Below are positions 7,475 to 17,233 of a DNA stretch of 64,000 bases, one piece after another. A program made the position numbers and the translations under genes. The DNA is taken from assembly GCF_039614765.1 (NCBI RefSeq), contig NZ_CP154879.1:2604001-2668000 (forward strand). Direction: 5' to 3'. Numbering within the stretch: the first letter of the stretch is position 1; every line of letters begins with the position of its first letter. The notes under the pieces were generated by a model that was not told the origin of the DNA, ran no database searches, and was given only the letters and a program-made list of their open reading frames with translations. This stretch comes from Castellaniella sp. MT123. GTDB taxonomy: Bacteria; Pseudomonadota; Gammaproteobacteria; Burkholderiales; Burkholderiaceae_B.

Positions 7475-9076
7475 TTACATCCGGAACACGCCAAAGCGTG
7501 TAGCTTCGACCGGCGCATGGCGGGCGGCGGCCAGGCCCAGGCCCAATACCCGACGGGTATCGGACGGCGCGATGATGCCGTCGTCCCACAGCCGTGCCGT
7601 GGAATAGTAGGGATGGCCCTCGTGTTCGTATTGCGCGCGGATCGGCGCCTTGAAGGATTCTTCCTCGCCGGGCGACCAGTGGCCGCCTTTGCGTTCGATG
7701 TTGTCGCGGCGCACCGTGGCCAGCACGCTGGCGGCCTGTTCGCCGCCCATGACGGAAATGCGCGCGTTGGGCCACAGGAACAGCAGCCGGGGACCAAAGG
7801 CGCGTCCGCACATGCCGTAGTTGCCCGCCCCGAACGAGCCGCCGATCAGCACCGTGAATTTGGGCACGGCGGCGGTGGACACGGCCGTGACCATCTTGGC
7901 GCCGTGACGGGCGATGCCCTCGTTCTCGTATTTGCGGCCCACCATGAAGCCGCTGATATTCTGCAGGAAGACCAGCGGAATGTTGCGCTGGCAGCAGAGT
8001 TCGATGAAGTGCGTGCCTTTTTGCGCCGCTTCGGAAAACAGGATGCCGTTGTTGGCGATGATGCCCACCGGCATGCCGTAGATTTTCGCGAAGCCGGTGA
8101 CCAGGGTCGTACCGTAGCGCGTCTTGAATTCCTCGAAGTCGGATCCGTCCACGATCCGCGCGATCACCTCGCGCACATCGTAGGGTTTGCGGGTGTCCTG
8201 CGGGATGATGCCGTCGAGTTCCGCCGGGTCGTGCAAGGGCTCGGCCCAGGCTCCGGGTTCCGGCGGGGCCGGGAGGTTCAGGCGCGCGACCGCGTCGCGC
8301 GCCAGGCGCAGGGCGTGGGTATCGTTTTCCGCAAGATGATCGGCCACCCCCGAGAGCCGGGTGTGGACGTCGCCGCCGCCCAGGTCCTCGGCGGAGACTT
8401 CCTCGCCGGTGGCGGCCTTCACCAGAGGCGGCCCGCCCAGGAAGATCGTGCCCTGGTTGCGCACGATGATGGATTCGTCGCTCATGGCCGGCACGTAGGC
8501 GCCGCCGGCCGTGCACGACCCCATCACGACCGCCAGCTGGGCGATGCCCATCGACGACATCACCGCCTGGTTGTAGAAAATTCGCCCGAAGTGATCGCGA
8601 TCGGGAAAGACCTCGTCCTGATTGGGCAGGTTGGCACCGCCCGAATCCACCAGGTACACGCAGGGCAGGTGGTTCTGCTGGGCGATTTCCTGGGCGCGCA
8701 GGTGTTTCTTGACGGTCAGCGGATAGTAGGTGCCACCCTTGACGGTGGCGTCGTTGCAGACGATGACGCATTCGGTGCCGCTGATGCGTCCGATGCCGGT
8801 GATCAGCCCCGCGCCCGGCGAGGCGTTGTCGTAGACGTCCTGCGCCGCCAGAGGAGATAGTTCCAGAAACGGCGTGCCCGGATCCAGCAGCCGTTCCACC
8901 CGCTCGCGCGGCAGCAGCTTGCCGCGCGCCAGATGCCGGGCGCGCGCCGACTCGCCGCCGCCCTGGGCTGTGTGCGCGAGGTGCGCGCGCAGGTCATCGA
9001 TCTGCGCGCGCATGGCGCGCGCATTATCCTGAAACTCTTGTGACCGTGGATTGATGCGGGATTCGATGACCGCCAT
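7475..9076 (-). CDS. liuB: Methylcrotonoyl-CoA carboxylase carboxyltransferase beta subunit
   Basis: 533 residues, the usual size for the family. Both crotonase-like halves are visible: the N-terminal half with [23 protein letters not shown] and [11 protein letters not shown], and the C-terminal half with [28 protein letters not shown] and [19 protein letters not shown]. The long DSGGANLP and NISGFMVG segments are typical of 3-methylcrotonyl-CoA carboxylase rather than propionyl-CoA carboxylase. It moves the carboxyl group from carboxybiotin to 3-methylcrotonyl-CoA. It lies 103 bases downstream of the thiolase and 16 bases upstream of liuD, all on the minus strand. A hairpin in the upstream gap may reduce readthrough from the thiolase. 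Confidence 0.95.
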   Translation of the reverse strand: MAVIESRINPRSQEFQDNARAMRAQIDDLRAHLAHTAQGGGESARARHLARGKLLPRERVERLLDPGTPFLELSPLAAQDVYDNASPGAGLITGIGRISGTECVIVCNDATVKGGTYYPLTVKKHLRAQEIAQQNHLPCVYLVDSGGANLPNQDEVFPDRDHFGRIFYNQAVMSSMGIAQLAVVMGSCTAGGAYVPAMSDESIIVRNQGTIFLGGPPLVKAATGEEVSAEDLGGGDVHTRLSGVADHLAENDTHALRLARDAVARLNLPAPPEPGAWAEPLHDPAELDGIIPQDTRKPYDVREVIARIVDGSDFEEFKTRYGTTLVTGFAKIYGMPVGIIANNGILFSEAAQKGTHFIELCCQRNIPLVFLQNISGFMVGRKYENEGIARHGAKMVTAVSTAAVPKFTVLIGGSFGAGNYGMCGRAFGPRLLFLWPNARISVMGGEQAASVLATVRRDNIERKGGHWSPGEEESFKAPIRAQYEHEGHPYYSTARLWDDGIIAPSDTRRVLGLGLAAARHAPVEATRFGVFRM

Positions 9077-9143
9077 GACGTATCCTGGAAAGATGAATCG
9101 GACCGCGGGCGCCCGGGTGGGATGGTGGCCGCGGGGGTGGCGT

Positions 9144-9168
9144 GGCCGGCCGCTCGTGGCAGCCGGCC
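9144..9168 (-). terminator. Intercistronic hairpin between thiolase and liuB
   Basis: GGCCGGC and GCCGGCC form a 7-bp stem with an 11-base loop in the only long gap of the operon. No T-run follows. It could be a partial terminator or an mRNA processing or stability site. Confidence 0.3.
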
Positions 9169-9179
9169 CGCCGTAGCGA

Positions 9180-10361
9180 TCAGAGCATTTCGATCGCCAC
9201 GGCGACCGCTTCGCCGCCGCCGATGCACAGGGAAGCGATCCCGCGCTTGCCGCCTGTCTTGCGCAGTGCGCCGATCAGCGTGGTCAGCAGGCGTGCGCCC
9301 GATGCGCCGATCGGGTGGCCCAGGGCCGTCGCGCCACCGTGGATGTTGACGCGGCCGTGCGGCAGGTTCAGTTCCTTCATGGCGGCCATGGTGACCACGG
9401 CGAAGGCCTCGTTGATTTCGTACAGATCGACGTCCTGCGCCTTCCAGCCGGTCTTGTCGAAGAGCTTCTGGATGGCCCCCACCGGCGCGGTGGTGAACCA
9501 TTCCGGTTCCTGGGCGTGCTGGGTGTGAGCCACGATGCGTGCCAGCGGCTTGGCGCCGAGCGCCTTGGCCTTCGAGGCGCTCATCACCACCAGCGCTGCG
9601 GCCCCGTCGGAGATGGACGAGGAATTGGCTGCCGTGATCGTGCCGTCTTTCTTGAAGGCGGGCTTCAGGGTGGGGATCTTTTCCGGCATGGCCTTGAAGG
9701 GGGCCTCGTCGGTGTCGATCACGGTGTCGCCCTTGCGGCCCTGGATCGTGACCGGGGCGATTTCCCATTTGAAGCTGCCGTCTTCGGATGCCTGGCGGGC
9801 GCGCTTCAGGGATTCCAGCGAGAAAGCGTCCTGCTCTTCGCGGGTGAAGTGGTATTTCGAGGCGCAGTCCTCGGCGAACACGCCCATGGCCGTGCCGCGT
9901 TGATAGGCGTCTTCCAGACCGTCCAGGGCCATGTGGTCATAGACCGTCGAATGCCCGAAGCGGTAGCCCTGGCGCCCGCGCAGCAGCAGATAGGGGGCGT
10001 TGCTCATGCTTTCCTGGCCGCCGGCGACCACGACCTCGACCGATTCGGCCTTGATGATGTCGTGCGCCAGCATCACGGCCTTCAGGCCCGAGCCGCAGAC
10101 CTTGTGCAGCGTGCTGGCGGGCACGCTCTTGGGCAGGCCGGCGCCGATGGCCGCCTGGCGGGCCGGCGCCTGGCCCTGGCCAGCCTGCAGCACGTTGCCC
10201 ATGATGACTTCCTGGACGGCGTCACCCGCGATGCCGGCGCGTTCGACCGCGGCGCGGATCACGATGGCGCCCAGTTCGTGGGCCGACAGACCCGAGATGC
10301 TGCCCATCATGCCCCCCATGGGGGTGCGGGCGGCGGAGACAATGACGATGGGATCGGACAT
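9180..10361 (-). CDS. Acetyl-CoA C-acetyltransferase (thiolase)
   Basis: 393 residues from the ATG at 10361, which follows AAGGAG; upstream codons in the same frame overlap aceK. Thiolase active-site elements are present: Cys89 in [23 protein letters not shown] with the catalytic histidine, and the C-terminal cysteine at about 379 in LCIGGGEA. It condenses or cleaves acetoacetyl-CoA and acetyl-CoA. In this operon it would finish leucine breakdown by cleaving acetoacetyl-CoA formed from HMG-CoA-derived acetoacetate. It sits 11 bases after aceK and before liuB. A biosynthetic (PHB-type) role cannot be excluded. Confidence 0.92.
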   Translation of the reverse strand: MSDPIVIVSAARTPMGGMMGSISGLSAHELGAIVIRAAVERAGIAGDAVQEVIMGNVLQAGQGQAPARQAAIGAGLPKSVPASTLHKVCGSGLKAVMLAHDIIKAESVEVVVAGGQESMSNAPYLLLRGRQGYRFGHSTVYDHMALDGLEDAYQRGTAMGVFAEDCASKYHFTREEQDAFSLESLKRARQASEDGSFKWEIAPVTIQGRKGDTVIDTDEAPFKAMPEKIPTLKPAFKKDGTITAANSSSISDGAAALVVMSASKAKALGAKPLARIVAHTQHAQEPEWFTTAPVGAIQKLFDKTGWKAQDVDLYEINEAFAVVTMAAMKELNLPHGRVNIHGGATALGHPIGASGARLLTTLIGALRKTGGKRGIASLCIGGGEAVAVAIEML

Positions 10362-10372
10362 GATGAGCTCCT

Positions 10373-12232
10373 TCAAAGGGTGGGTAAGGCGGCATTCGGT
10401 GTGGATGCCGCCGGTTCGGGAAAGTGCAGGCGTCGTGCCTGGTCGTAGGGAAAGATGTCTTCGATCCGGCCCTGGGATGCGCGAGTGCGGCAGTCCTGCC
10501 ACCATTGTGCATCCAGCAGCGCGGCATGGTGTTTCAGGAAGGCGGCGCGGACCCGGTCATCCCCCAACAGGAAGTGTCTGAATTCCTCGGGAAAGACGTC
10601 GTTGGCGCCGACCGGATACCAGGGTTCGCCGGACAGTTCGGCTTCCTCGTTGGGGGCGGGCGGAATGCGGCGGAACTGCATTTCGGTCATGCGCTGGATT
10701 TCGTCGTAGTCGTAGAAGACCACGCGGCCCAGCCGGGTGACACCGAAATTTTTGTACAGCATGTCGCCGGGAAAGATATTGGCGGCGGCCAGTTCGCGGA
10801 TCGCTTGCCCGTACTGGCGCACGGCCGCTTCCAGCGCTGTGTCCGAGGCGCTGGCCAGGAAGATGTTAAGCGGCGTCATGCGTCGTTCGATGTAGACGTG
10901 CTTGAGCACCACCAGATCGTCGGTTTCCTCGAGCAGGCTGGGGACTTCGGCGCGCAGGCCGGCCAGCAGCCGTGGGGAAAACCGGCTGCGCGGCAGTGCC
11001 ACCAAGGAATATTCCCAGGTGTCGGCCATGCGCCCGACCCGGTCGTGCTTTTTCACCATCTGGTATTTACGCCGTACGGTGGCCTCGTCCATGCCGTCCT
11101 TCGCGATGTGGTCGCGGATCAGCTTGAACACATAGGGGTAGGACGGCAGTGTGAAGACGGTCATCACCATGCCCTGGATACCGGGGGCGTAATCGAAACT
11201 GTCGCGCGAATGGGCCAGATGGTGCAGGAAGTCGCGGTAGAACAGGGTCTTGCCCTGCTTCTGCAGGCCGATGGTGGTGTAGATCTCGGCTTTGGGCTTG
11301 CGCGGAAACAGCGACGACAGGAAATCCACGTAGGCCGCGGGCGCTTCCATGTCGACCAGGAAATAGGCCCGGGTAAAGCTGAACAGGGTGCTGAGATCGT
11401 CGCTGGTGTGCAGCAGCGCATCCAGCTGTATATGGCCTGACGGCGTGTGCAGCAGCGCGATGGCAAAGGGGTGGATGGCTGTCTGGTTGATCAGGCGCCC
11501 GACGATGTAGGCACCCTTGTTGCGAAAGAACAGGGTGTTCAGCACCTGGAGCTGGCAGTCCGGCGCCAGGCGCTTGCCCAGTCCGCGCGGCAGGGTATGG
11601 CGCAGATGGCGCAGTCCCAGGCGGGCCAGCCGGCGGGTATCGGCCGGCAGATCCTGGTAGGGGGCGGCCAGGCCGAAGTCCGCCACCAGGCGGACCAGGC
11701 AGGGCAATAATCCTTCCGTCAGCGGGTAATAGGACCGGAACGTGGAGAGTGCGCCGTCGATGTATTCGGTGGCCACGGCGGGGCGCACGAACAGGAAATC
11801 GTTGTTGAAATAATTGCGGTGCAGGATGCGGCAGGACACCGAATTGAAGAACGTTTCCGCGCATTCCGGCTGCAGGTGGCTGGCCAGCAGTCCGATGTAG
11901 GAGGTCTTGGCCGCCTGCCAGAATTCCAGTTGTTCGGGGGTCAGCGCCGTGTCCGGGGCGGTCTGGGCGGGCGTCGTGCCGCGCAGCGCCTGGCCCAGCG
12001 CGGTGGCGCATTCGCGCACCCGCGTGTCGTAGTATTCGATGCGCTCGCGCGATAGCTGCTGGATGCCGTGCCAGTCGCCGGATTCGAATAGCGCCTTGGC
12101 GCGCTGCGCGCTGTAGCGAAATAGCGAATAGTGGCGGTCGAACCCCGCCAGGATCATGCGTGCCACCGCCTCGGGGGACTGGCCCCGGGGGGTGACGGGC
12201 TCGATGCGTCGGTGGTCGCCGTCGTCGCGCAT
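10373..12232 (-). CDS. aceK: Isocitrate dehydrogenase kinase/phosphatase
   Basis: 619 residues from the ATG at 12232, slightly longer than the ~580 of E. coli AceK; the frame extends further upstream but into liuA. AceK hallmarks are AYFLVDMEAPAAYVDFL, KTLFYRDFL, GIQGMVMTVFTLPSYPYVFKLI and a C-terminal region with VVFYDYDEI. The enzyme phosphorylates isocitrate dehydrogenase to throttle the TCA cycle and push isocitrate into the glyoxylate shunt, and reverses this as the phosphatase. Its position between liuA and the thiolase is unlike the enterobacterial aceBAK operon. It makes sense because leucine degradation delivers acetyl-CoA and acetoacetate, so shunt control could be induced together with the pathway. 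No strong ribosome site precedes the start; translation may depend on coupling to liuA, 20 bases away. Confidence 0.93.
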   Translation of the reverse strand: MRDDGDHRRIEPVTPRGQSPEAVARMILAGFDRHYSLFRYSAQRAKALFESGDWHGIQQLSRERIEYYDTRVRECATALGQALRGTTPAQTAPDTALTPEQLEFWQAAKTSYIGLLASHLQPECAETFFNSVSCRILHRNYFNNDFLFVRPAVATEYIDGALSTFRSYYPLTEGLLPCLVRLVADFGLAAPYQDLPADTRRLARLGLRHLRHTLPRGLGKRLAPDCQLQVLNTLFFRNKGAYIVGRLINQTAIHPFAIALLHTPSGHIQLDALLHTSDDLSTLFSFTRAYFLVDMEAPAAYVDFLSSLFPRKPKAEIYTTIGLQKQGKTLFYRDFLHHLAHSRDSFDYAPGIQGMVMTVFTLPSYPYVFKLIRDHIAKDGMDEATVRRKYQMVKKHDRVGRMADTWEYSLVALPRSRFSPRLLAGLRAEVPSLLEETDDLVVLKHVYIERRMTPLNIFLASASDTALEAAVRQYGQAIRELAAANIFPGDMLYKNFGVTRLGRVVFYDYDEIQRMTEMQFRRIPPAPNEEAELSGEPWYPVGANDVFPEEFRHFLLGDDRVRAAFLKHHAALLDAQWWQDCRTRASQGRIEDIFPYDQARRLHFPEPAASTPNAALPTL

Positions 12233-12252
12233 GGGATGAGTGTAAACAGGCC

Positions 12253-13431
12253 CTAGGCCGTTTCGTTGAACAGTTCGCGGCCGATCAGCATACGGCGGAT
12301 CTCGCTGGTGCCGGCGCCGATTTCGTACAGTTTCGCGTCGCGCCACAGGCGGCCGGTGGGATTGTCGTTGATGTAGCCATTGCCGCCCAGGATCTGGATG
12401 CCTTCGCCGGCCATCCAGGTGGCCTTTTCGGCACAGTACAGGATGACGCCGGCACAGTCTTTGCGCACCTGGCGCGCATGCTGCACGCCCAGGCGGTCGA
12501 GGTTCTTGCCCACGGTGTAGCAGAAGGCACGGCAGGCCTGCAGGGTCGTGTACAGATCGGCGAGTTTGCCCTGAATCAGCTGGAATTCGCCAATGGGCTG
12601 ACCGAACTGCTGACGCTCGTGCACGTAGGGTACGACCACATCCATGACGGCCTGCATGATGCCCAACGGGCCGCCCGCCAGCACGGCGCGTTCGTAATCC
12701 AGGCCGCTCATGAGCACCCGGACGCCGCCGTTGACCTCGCCCAGGATGTTTTCCGCCGGGACCTCGCAGTCCTGGAAGACGAGTTCACCGGTGTGGGAAC
12801 CGCGCATGCCCAGCTTGTCCAGTTTCTGGGCGACGGAAAAGCCCGGGAAGCTCTTTTCGACGATGAAGGCGGTGATGCCGCGTTGCTTGGCCTGGGGATC
12901 GGTCTTGGCGTAGACGACCAGCGTGTCGGCGTCGGGCCCGTTGGTGATCCACATCTTGGTGCCGTTCAGGACGTAGCGGTCGCCGTGTTTTTCCGCGCGC
13001 AGGCGCATGCTGACCACGTCGGACCCCGCCCCGGGTTCGCTCATGGCCAGCGCGCCGATCTGTTCGCCCGAAATGAGCCCCGGCAGGTATTTGCGTTTCT
13101 GGGCCTCGGTGCCGTTGCGGTGGATCTGGTTGACGCACAGGTTCGAATGCGCCCCGTAGGACAGCGCGATCGAGGCGCTAGCCCGTGAGATCTCCTCCAT
13201 GGCGATCATGTGCGCCAGGTAACCCAGTTTGGACCCGCCATAGGTGTCGGACACGGTGACCCCCAGCAACCCCAGGTCGCCGAATTTGCGCCAGAGGTCC
13301 ATGGGAAACTGGTCGTCGCGGTCGGCGGCGGCGGCGCGCGGGGCGATTTCCGACTGGGCGAAATCCCGCACCGCGTCGCGCAGCATGTCCAGGTCGGATC
13401 CAAGTTCGAAATTCAGGCCGGGTAAATCCAT
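12253..13431 (-). CDS. liuA: Isovaleryl-CoA dehydrogenase
   Basis: 392 residues from the ATG at 13431, with AGGAG eight bases upstream. It is an acyl-CoA dehydrogenase: [11 protein letters not shown] near the N terminus, [11 protein letters not shown] for flavin/substrate contact, [11 protein letters not shown], and the catalytic glutamate in [11 protein letters not shown], the position used by isovaleryl-CoA dehydrogenases. The C-terminal LGGNGYI motif is present. It oxidises isovaleryl-CoA to 3-methylcrotonyl-CoA, passing electrons to ETF, and produces the substrate of the carboxylase encoded by liuB/liuD. It is the first enzyme gene after liuR, 26 bases downstream. Confidence 0.94.
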   Translation of the reverse strand: MDLPGLNFELGSDLDMLRDAVRDFAQSEIAPRAAAADRDDQFPMDLWRKFGDLGLLGVTVSDTYGGSKLGYLAHMIAMEEISRASASIALSYGAHSNLCVNQIHRNGTEAQKRKYLPGLISGEQIGALAMSEPGAGSDVVSMRLRAEKHGDRYVLNGTKMWITNGPDADTLVVYAKTDPQAKQRGITAFIVEKSFPGFSVAQKLDKLGMRGSHTGELVFQDCEVPAENILGEVNGGVRVLMSGLDYERAVLAGGPLGIMQAVMDVVVPYVHERQQFGQPIGEFQLIQGKLADLYTTLQACRAFCYTVGKNLDRLGVQHARQVRKDCAGVILYCAEKATWMAGEGIQILGGNGYINDNPTGRLWRDAKLYEIGAGTSEIRRMLIGRELFNETA

Positions 13432-13457
13432 GGGGATGTCTCCTGAGGGCGCACGCC

Positions 13458-13925
13458 CTATTTTGCAATGAGATGGGGGTCGGGGGCGACCCCGGCGACC
13501 GCTGTGGGTGACGATGACGGCGCCCCTGCATGAACGGCGGAATCCAGCCGCGCGCGCAGCAGGGCTTCGCAATCGGCCTGCTGGCGGCGGATTTCTTTGA
13601 GGGTTTCGTCGAGGTCGCGGCGCTGCTGTTCGAGTTTGCGGCGGTGCGCGTCCAGGGTGTCGGCGTAGTGCCGCAGCTGCGCCGTGGTGCTGGCGTTGCT
13701 GCGGTCGTACAGATTGATGAGGGCGACGATTTCCGACAGCTGCAGTCCCAGGCGGCGCCCGCGCAGGGCCAGTTTCAGCCGGGTGCGGTCACGCGTCGTG
13801 TAAACGCGGTTGCGCCCGTCGCGCGCCGGGCTGACGATGCCTTGATCCTCGTAGAAGCGGATCGTGCGCGGGGTGACGTCAAATTCCCGGGCAAGCTCGG
13901 AGATGGTCCAGGTTGTTTGGCGCAT
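13458..13925 (-). CDS. liuR: MerR-family regulator of leucine/isovalerate degradation
   Basis: 155 residues from the ATG at 13925 ([15 protein letters not shown]). An in-frame ATG at 13961 would add 12 residues but overlaps a likely -10 box, so the shorter form is preferred. Neither has a clear ribosome site. The N-terminal winged helix is a textbook MerR domain ([25 protein letters not shown]), followed by a long coiled coil of about 50 residues with [19 protein letters not shown]. LiuR proteins sense branched-chain catabolic intermediates and control liu operons in Proteobacteria. Here the gene heads its own liu operon and is divergent from a hydrolase gene, with a perfect palindrome between them. 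Confidence 0.88.
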   Translation of the reverse strand: MRQTTWTISELAREFDVTPRTIRFYEDQGIVSPARDGRNRVYTTRDRTRLKLALRGRRLGLQLSEIVALINLYDRSNASTTAQLRHYADTLDAHRRKLEQQRRDLDETLKEIRRQQADCEALLRARLDSAVHAGAPSSSPTAVAGVAPDPHLIAK

Positions 13926-13959
13926 GAGATCCGCGGAAGGAGTCTTCGAGAGGGATTTC

Positions 13960-13988
13960 ATTATGCATGCAGTTTACGTTAACGTAAA
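13960..13988 (-). promoter_or_regulatory. Putative liuR-liu operon promoter
   Basis: On the minus strand, TTTACG (13988-13983) and CATAAT (13965-13960) are separated by 17 bases. The -35 element lies inside the LiuR palindrome, so regulator binding would directly control initiation. Confidence 0.5.
13973..13988. promoter_or_regulatory. LiuR operator palindrome
   Basis: TTTACGTTAACGTAAA is a perfect 16-bp palindrome between liuR and the divergent hydrolase gene. It agrees in form with the TTTACG/CGTAAA half sites known for LiuR-type MerR regulators. It overlaps promoter elements in both directions. Confidence 0.8.
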
Positions 13989-14007
13989 GATGAGACTCTG
14001 ACATAAT
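13979..14007 (+). promoter_or_regulatory. Putative promoter of the divergent hydrolase gene
   Basis: TTAACG (13979-13984) and CATAAT (14002-14007) are 17 bases apart, with the -35 inside the LiuR palindrome. The expected start of transcription is about 20 bases before the ribosome site AAGGAGA at 14024-14030. Confidence 0.5.
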
Positions 14008-14036
14008 GATGGGAAACACATTCAAGGAGACCCTGC

Positions 14037-15113
14037 ATGAATCCGCAGGAACAGGAACTGGAATATCCCTGGGGCGAGACCCTGCCCGAGTCCGGCCATG
14101 CGCTGACCGTGGCCGATGGCGTGCGCTGGATCCGCATGCCGCTGCCCTTTGCCCTGGACCACATCAATCTGTGGCTGCTGCGTGACCGCGTCGATGGCCG
14201 CGAGGGCTGGACCGTGGTGGACTGCGGCATCGACCGTGGCGAGGTCCGTGAATGCTGGGAAGCCGTCTTCACCCAGGCGCTGGAAGGCCTGCCCGTGCTG
14301 CGCGTGATGGTGACCCACATGCATCCCGACCATGTGGGGCTGGCGCACTGGCTGTGCGACCGCTGGCAGGCGCCCTTGTGGATGACGATGACGGACTATG
14401 CGATGGCGCGGCTATGGGCCGGAGCCTCGGTGACCGACACGGCGGTGGAGGGCAGTGGTCCGGCCGGCGGGGCGGCGGCCCGGCATTTTGCCCGCCATGG
14501 CCTGGTCGATCAGGAAGCCCAGGCCCTGATCCGCAAGCGGCACGACTATTACGCAGGCCTCGTGCCTGCCATGCCGGCGCGCTTCCATCGCCTGATGGAC
14601 GGCCAGGACGTGCAGATCGGCGGGCGGTCCTGGCGGGTCATCGTGGGCTACGGACATGCCCCCGAACATGCCTCGCTCTGGTGTCCGACCCTGGGGGTGT
14701 TGATCTCCGGAGACATGGTGCTGCCGCGCATCTCCACCAATATCAGCGTCTTCGATATAGAACCGGAGGCCAACCCGTTGCCCCTGTATCTGGATTCGCT
14801 CAAGGCCTACGACGATCTGTCGGCGGATGCCCTGGTACTGCCGTCGCACGGCAGGCCGTTCCGGGGCCTGCATCGGCGCATCGCCCAGCAGCAGGCGCAT
14901 CACGCCGCGCGCCTGGACGATGTCCTGGCCGCGTGCGTCCGGCCACAGAGTGCCCATGATCTGCTGCCGGTGCTGTTCCGCCGCAAGCTCGACTTGCATC
15001 AGTTGGGCTTCGCCATGGGCGAATCCATCGCCCACCTGCACGCCCTATACTTCCAGGGGGCCCTGACGCGCACGCTGGATGACGACGGGGTCTACCGCTT
15101 CCGGCAATCCTGA
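14037..15113 (+). CDS. Metallo-beta-lactamase-fold hydrolase, probably LiuR-controlled
   Basis: 358 residues from the ATG at 14037, six bases after AAGGAGA. The metal-binding signature THMHPDHVG gives His94, His96, Asp98 and His99. Later ligands are visible in GYGHAPEHA, SGDMVLP and the C-terminal LPSHGRPF. A C-terminal helical extension is present. The fold hydrolyses thioesters, esters or lactones; the substrate is not readable. Because it is divergent from liuR and its promoter overlaps the LiuR palindrome, a thioesterase or glyoxalase-like role in isovalerate/leucine catabolism is a reasonable inference. Confidence 0.85.
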   Translation: MNPQEQELEYPWGETLPESGHALTVADGVRWIRMPLPFALDHINLWLLRDRVDGREGWTVVDCGIDRGEVRECWEAVFTQALEGLPVLRVMVTHMHPDHVGLAHWLCDRWQAPLWMTMTDYAMARLWAGASVTDTAVEGSGPAGGAAARHFARHGLVDQEAQALIRKRHDYYAGLVPAMPARFHRLMDGQDVQIGGRSWRVIVGYGHAPEHASLWCPTLGVLISGDMVLPRISTNISVFDIEPEANPLPLYLDSLKAYDDLSADALVLPSHGRPFRGLHRRIAQQQAHHAARLDDVLAACVRPQSAHDLLPVLFRRKLDLHQLGFAMGESIAHLHALYFQGALTRTLDDDGVYRFRQS

Positions 15114-15165
15114 ACCAGACCGCTCAGGAAGCCGGGGTGCGCAGTCACCAGACAGGACGATGATC

Positions 15166-16386
15166 ATGACGACAGATGCCGCAGGCTTTCCGAACGACCG
15201 TATCGACACGCTGCTGCAGCATATCGGCCAGGCGCCGCTGGATCCCGTGACCGGAACGGGGCCGGTGGCCATGCCGTCGATGCGTACCAGCACGGTGCGT
15301 TTCGCTTCCATGGACGTGCTGGATCGCGCCCAGGCAGCCAAACAGCGCGGCGAACGGGTGCCCACCTACGGGCGGGTCGGCCTGCAGACGCACGAGGCGC
15401 TGGAAACCCTGCTGTGCCGCCTGGAAGGCGGCCAGCGCGCCTTTCTGGCGCCTTCGGGCATGGCGGCGATCAGCATGACGCTCATGGCCTGCCTCAGCCA
15501 GGGTGATCATGCCCTGGTCGTCGATTGTGTCTACGGGCCGGTGCGCTACCTGCACAAAACGATCCTGTCGCGCATGGGCATCGCCATGGATTTCGTGCGC
15601 CCCGACCTGGACAGCCTGCAGGCCGCGCTGCGCCCTGAAACCCGCGTGCTGTACCTGGAATCGCCTGGGTCGCTGCTGATGGAAACGCTCGATCTGCCGG
15701 CGCTGTCGCGCTGGGCGCACGCCCATGGCCTGACCGTGGTGGCGGACAACACCTGGGGCTCGGGCTATATTTATCGGCCATTGGCGCTGGGCGCCGATAT
15801 CTCGGTGATTGCGGCCACGAAATACATTGGCGGCCATTCCGACCTGATGCTGGGGGCGGCGGTGGCCCGGGATCCGGACCTGATCCACAAACTGCACGAA
15901 ACGCATTATGCCCTGGGCAGTACGGTCAGCGCGGACGATGCCTGGCTGGCCTTGCGCGGGGCGCGCACCCTGGGCCTGCGCATGCGTACCTGCGCCGAAC
16001 ACGCCATGATGGTCTGTCAGTGGCTGGCCGAACAGCCCCAGGTATCGCACCTATTCTTCCCGGCCTGGCCGCAGGACGCCGGCCACGCGCTGTGGCAGCG
16101 TGATGCCACGGGATCGAACGGTCTGATGGCCGTGGCCGTGGATTTCAACGAGCACCAGGTACGCCGGGTGATCGACGGGCTGCGCCTGTTCGGGATCGGC
16201 TATTCCTGGGGCGGCTACGAAAGCCTGGTGACGCAGGTGGAACCTTCCGCGCTGGCGTCCAACGGCCATTGGGCGCAGGTTGCCAGCGAACGGATGCGTG
16301 CGGGGACGGTGCTGCGCCTGCACATCGGGCTGGAAGACCCGGCCGACCTGATCGCCGACCTGGCCCAGGCCTTCGCGGCGGTGTGA
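15166..16386 (+). CDS. metC: Cystathionine beta-lyase (Cys/Met metabolism PLP enzyme)
   Basis: 406 residues from the ATG at 15166 (MTTDAAGFPNDRI), placed 8 bases after AGGA; ATG 15160 is an alternative two codons earlier. PLP-binding features of the Cys/Met family are present: YGRVGLQTHEALE, an SGMAAI pocket, DNTWGSGYI, and ATKYIGGHSD with the Schiff-base lysine Lys219. Members split cystathionine to homocysteine, pyruvate and ammonia in methionine synthesis. The sequence fits MetC-type lyases better than gamma-synthases, but substrate choice within the family is subtle. It lies 52 bases after the hydrolase and may be co-transcribed with it. Confidence 0.88.
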   Translation: MTTDAAGFPNDRIDTLLQHIGQAPLDPVTGTGPVAMPSMRTSTVRFASMDVLDRAQAAKQRGERVPTYGRVGLQTHEALETLLCRLEGGQRAFLAPSGMAAISMTLMACLSQGDHALVVDCVYGPVRYLHKTILSRMGIAMDFVRPDLDSLQAALRPETRVLYLESPGSLLMETLDLPALSRWAHAHGLTVVADNTWGSGYIYRPLALGADISVIAATKYIGGHSDLMLGAAVARDPDLIHKLHETHYALGSTVSADDAWLALRGARTLGLRMRTCAEHAMMVCQWLAEQPQVSHLFFPAWPQDAGHALWQRDATGSNGLMAVAVDFNEHQVRRVIDGLRLFGIGYSWGGYESLVTQVEPSALASNGHWAQVASERMRAGTVLRLHIGLEDPADLIADLAQAFAAV

Positions 16387-16390
16387 TCCA

Positions 16391-16412
16391 GGTGTCACCT
16401 GCCGGTGACACC
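16391..16412. terminator. Perfect hairpin between convergent metC and dsbA
   Basis: GGTGTCACC and GGTGACACC form a 9-bp stem with a TGCC loop, just after the metC stop. There is no T-run on either side. It is a likely bidirectional transcription stop for the convergent pair. Confidence 0.55.
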
Positions 16413-16474
16413 GTGCGGTCATTGACGGGTGCCGCCGCACCCGAGGCCTGCCGGAGAGCGCCGGCGGTACGGGA

Positions 16475-17101
16475 TTACTTCCCTTGCGTCAGCAGCCGCT
16501 TGACCAGCTTGTCGGATTCGTCGATCGCGCCCTGATAGCTGCCAGTCTGCGCCGGTGAAGTCACGAAACGCCCACCAATCGCAAAGGACGGCGTGCCGTC
16601 GATATGGTAAGCCTTGGCCAGTTCGTCGGCCCGCGTGATCTTCGTCTGGACGCCGAACGAATTGAAGGCGTCGGTGAAGGACTTGCGATCCACGCCCTGG
16701 GCGGCGACCCAGTTGATGATGTCGTCAGCCTTGAAGAGCCGCTTGTTTTCCTCGTGGATCGCCTTGAATACGGCATCGTTCAGATCCAGCCGGCCCACGG
16801 CATCCAGTGCGTAGTACAACTTCTGCAGATCGCGCATGCTGGCGTTGAAGGCGACCGGCACGCCCTTGAACACCACGGTATCGGGCAGGGTTTTGCGCCA
16901 GTTGACCACCAGAGGCTCTATTTTTGCGCAATGCGGGCAGGTGTAGGCAAAGAATTCCAGGACTTCGATCTTGCCTGGGATGTCCGACGGCTGGGCGGGA
17001 TCCAGCGTGGTGAACAGCGGCGCGGCCTGCGTGGGTGCCACGACCAGCGCGGCCAGACCCAGAAGCAGGCTTGAAGCGATACGGTAAATCAAGGTGCTCA
17101 T
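16475..17101 (-). CDS. dsbA: Thiol:disulfide interchange protein DsbA
   Basis: 208 residues from the ATG at 17101, preceded by GGAG. Residues 1-27 form a Sec signal peptide ending in TQAA. The thioredoxin-fold active site is Cys55-Pro-His-Cys58 within [10 protein letters not shown], the classic DsbA CPHC. The cis-proline loop is [10 protein letters not shown]. It oxidises cysteine pairs of proteins entering the periplasm. It is the last gene of the minus-strand run argS, SPOR protein, dsbA, 132 bases after the SPOR gene. Confidence 0.94.
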   Translation of the reverse strand: MSTLIYRIASSLLLGLAALVVAPTQAAPLFTTLDPAQPSDIPGKIEVLEFFAYTCPHCAKIEPLVVNWRKTLPDTVVFKGVPVAFNASMRDLQKLYYALDAVGRLDLNDAVFKAIHEENKRLFKADDIINWVAAQGVDRKSFTDAFNSFGVQTKITRADELAKAYHIDGTPSFAIGGRFVTSPAQTGSYQGAIDESDKLVKRLLTQGK

Positions 17102-17233
17102 GATGAGACTCCGAAGTTGATCTGAGAGTCTATGACTCTCGTGGCAAGGCACACGTTCCCCATCGAGCCGACGAACAAGTCGACCGGATGAGAAGAGGAC
17201 GCTGGCGCATTGTGCAATCAGCCAAATGGCACA

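Noticed and set aside
7459-7797. N-terminal extension of the liuD protein
   Set aside because: It overlaps liuB in a different frame and has arginine-rich composition; the ATG at 7458 begins the biotin carboxylase fold.
6005-8860. Long overlapping frames in the liuB/liuD region
   Set aside because: Arg/Pro/Gly-rich translations typical of out-of-frame GC-rich codons; the real frames carry the carboxylase motifs.
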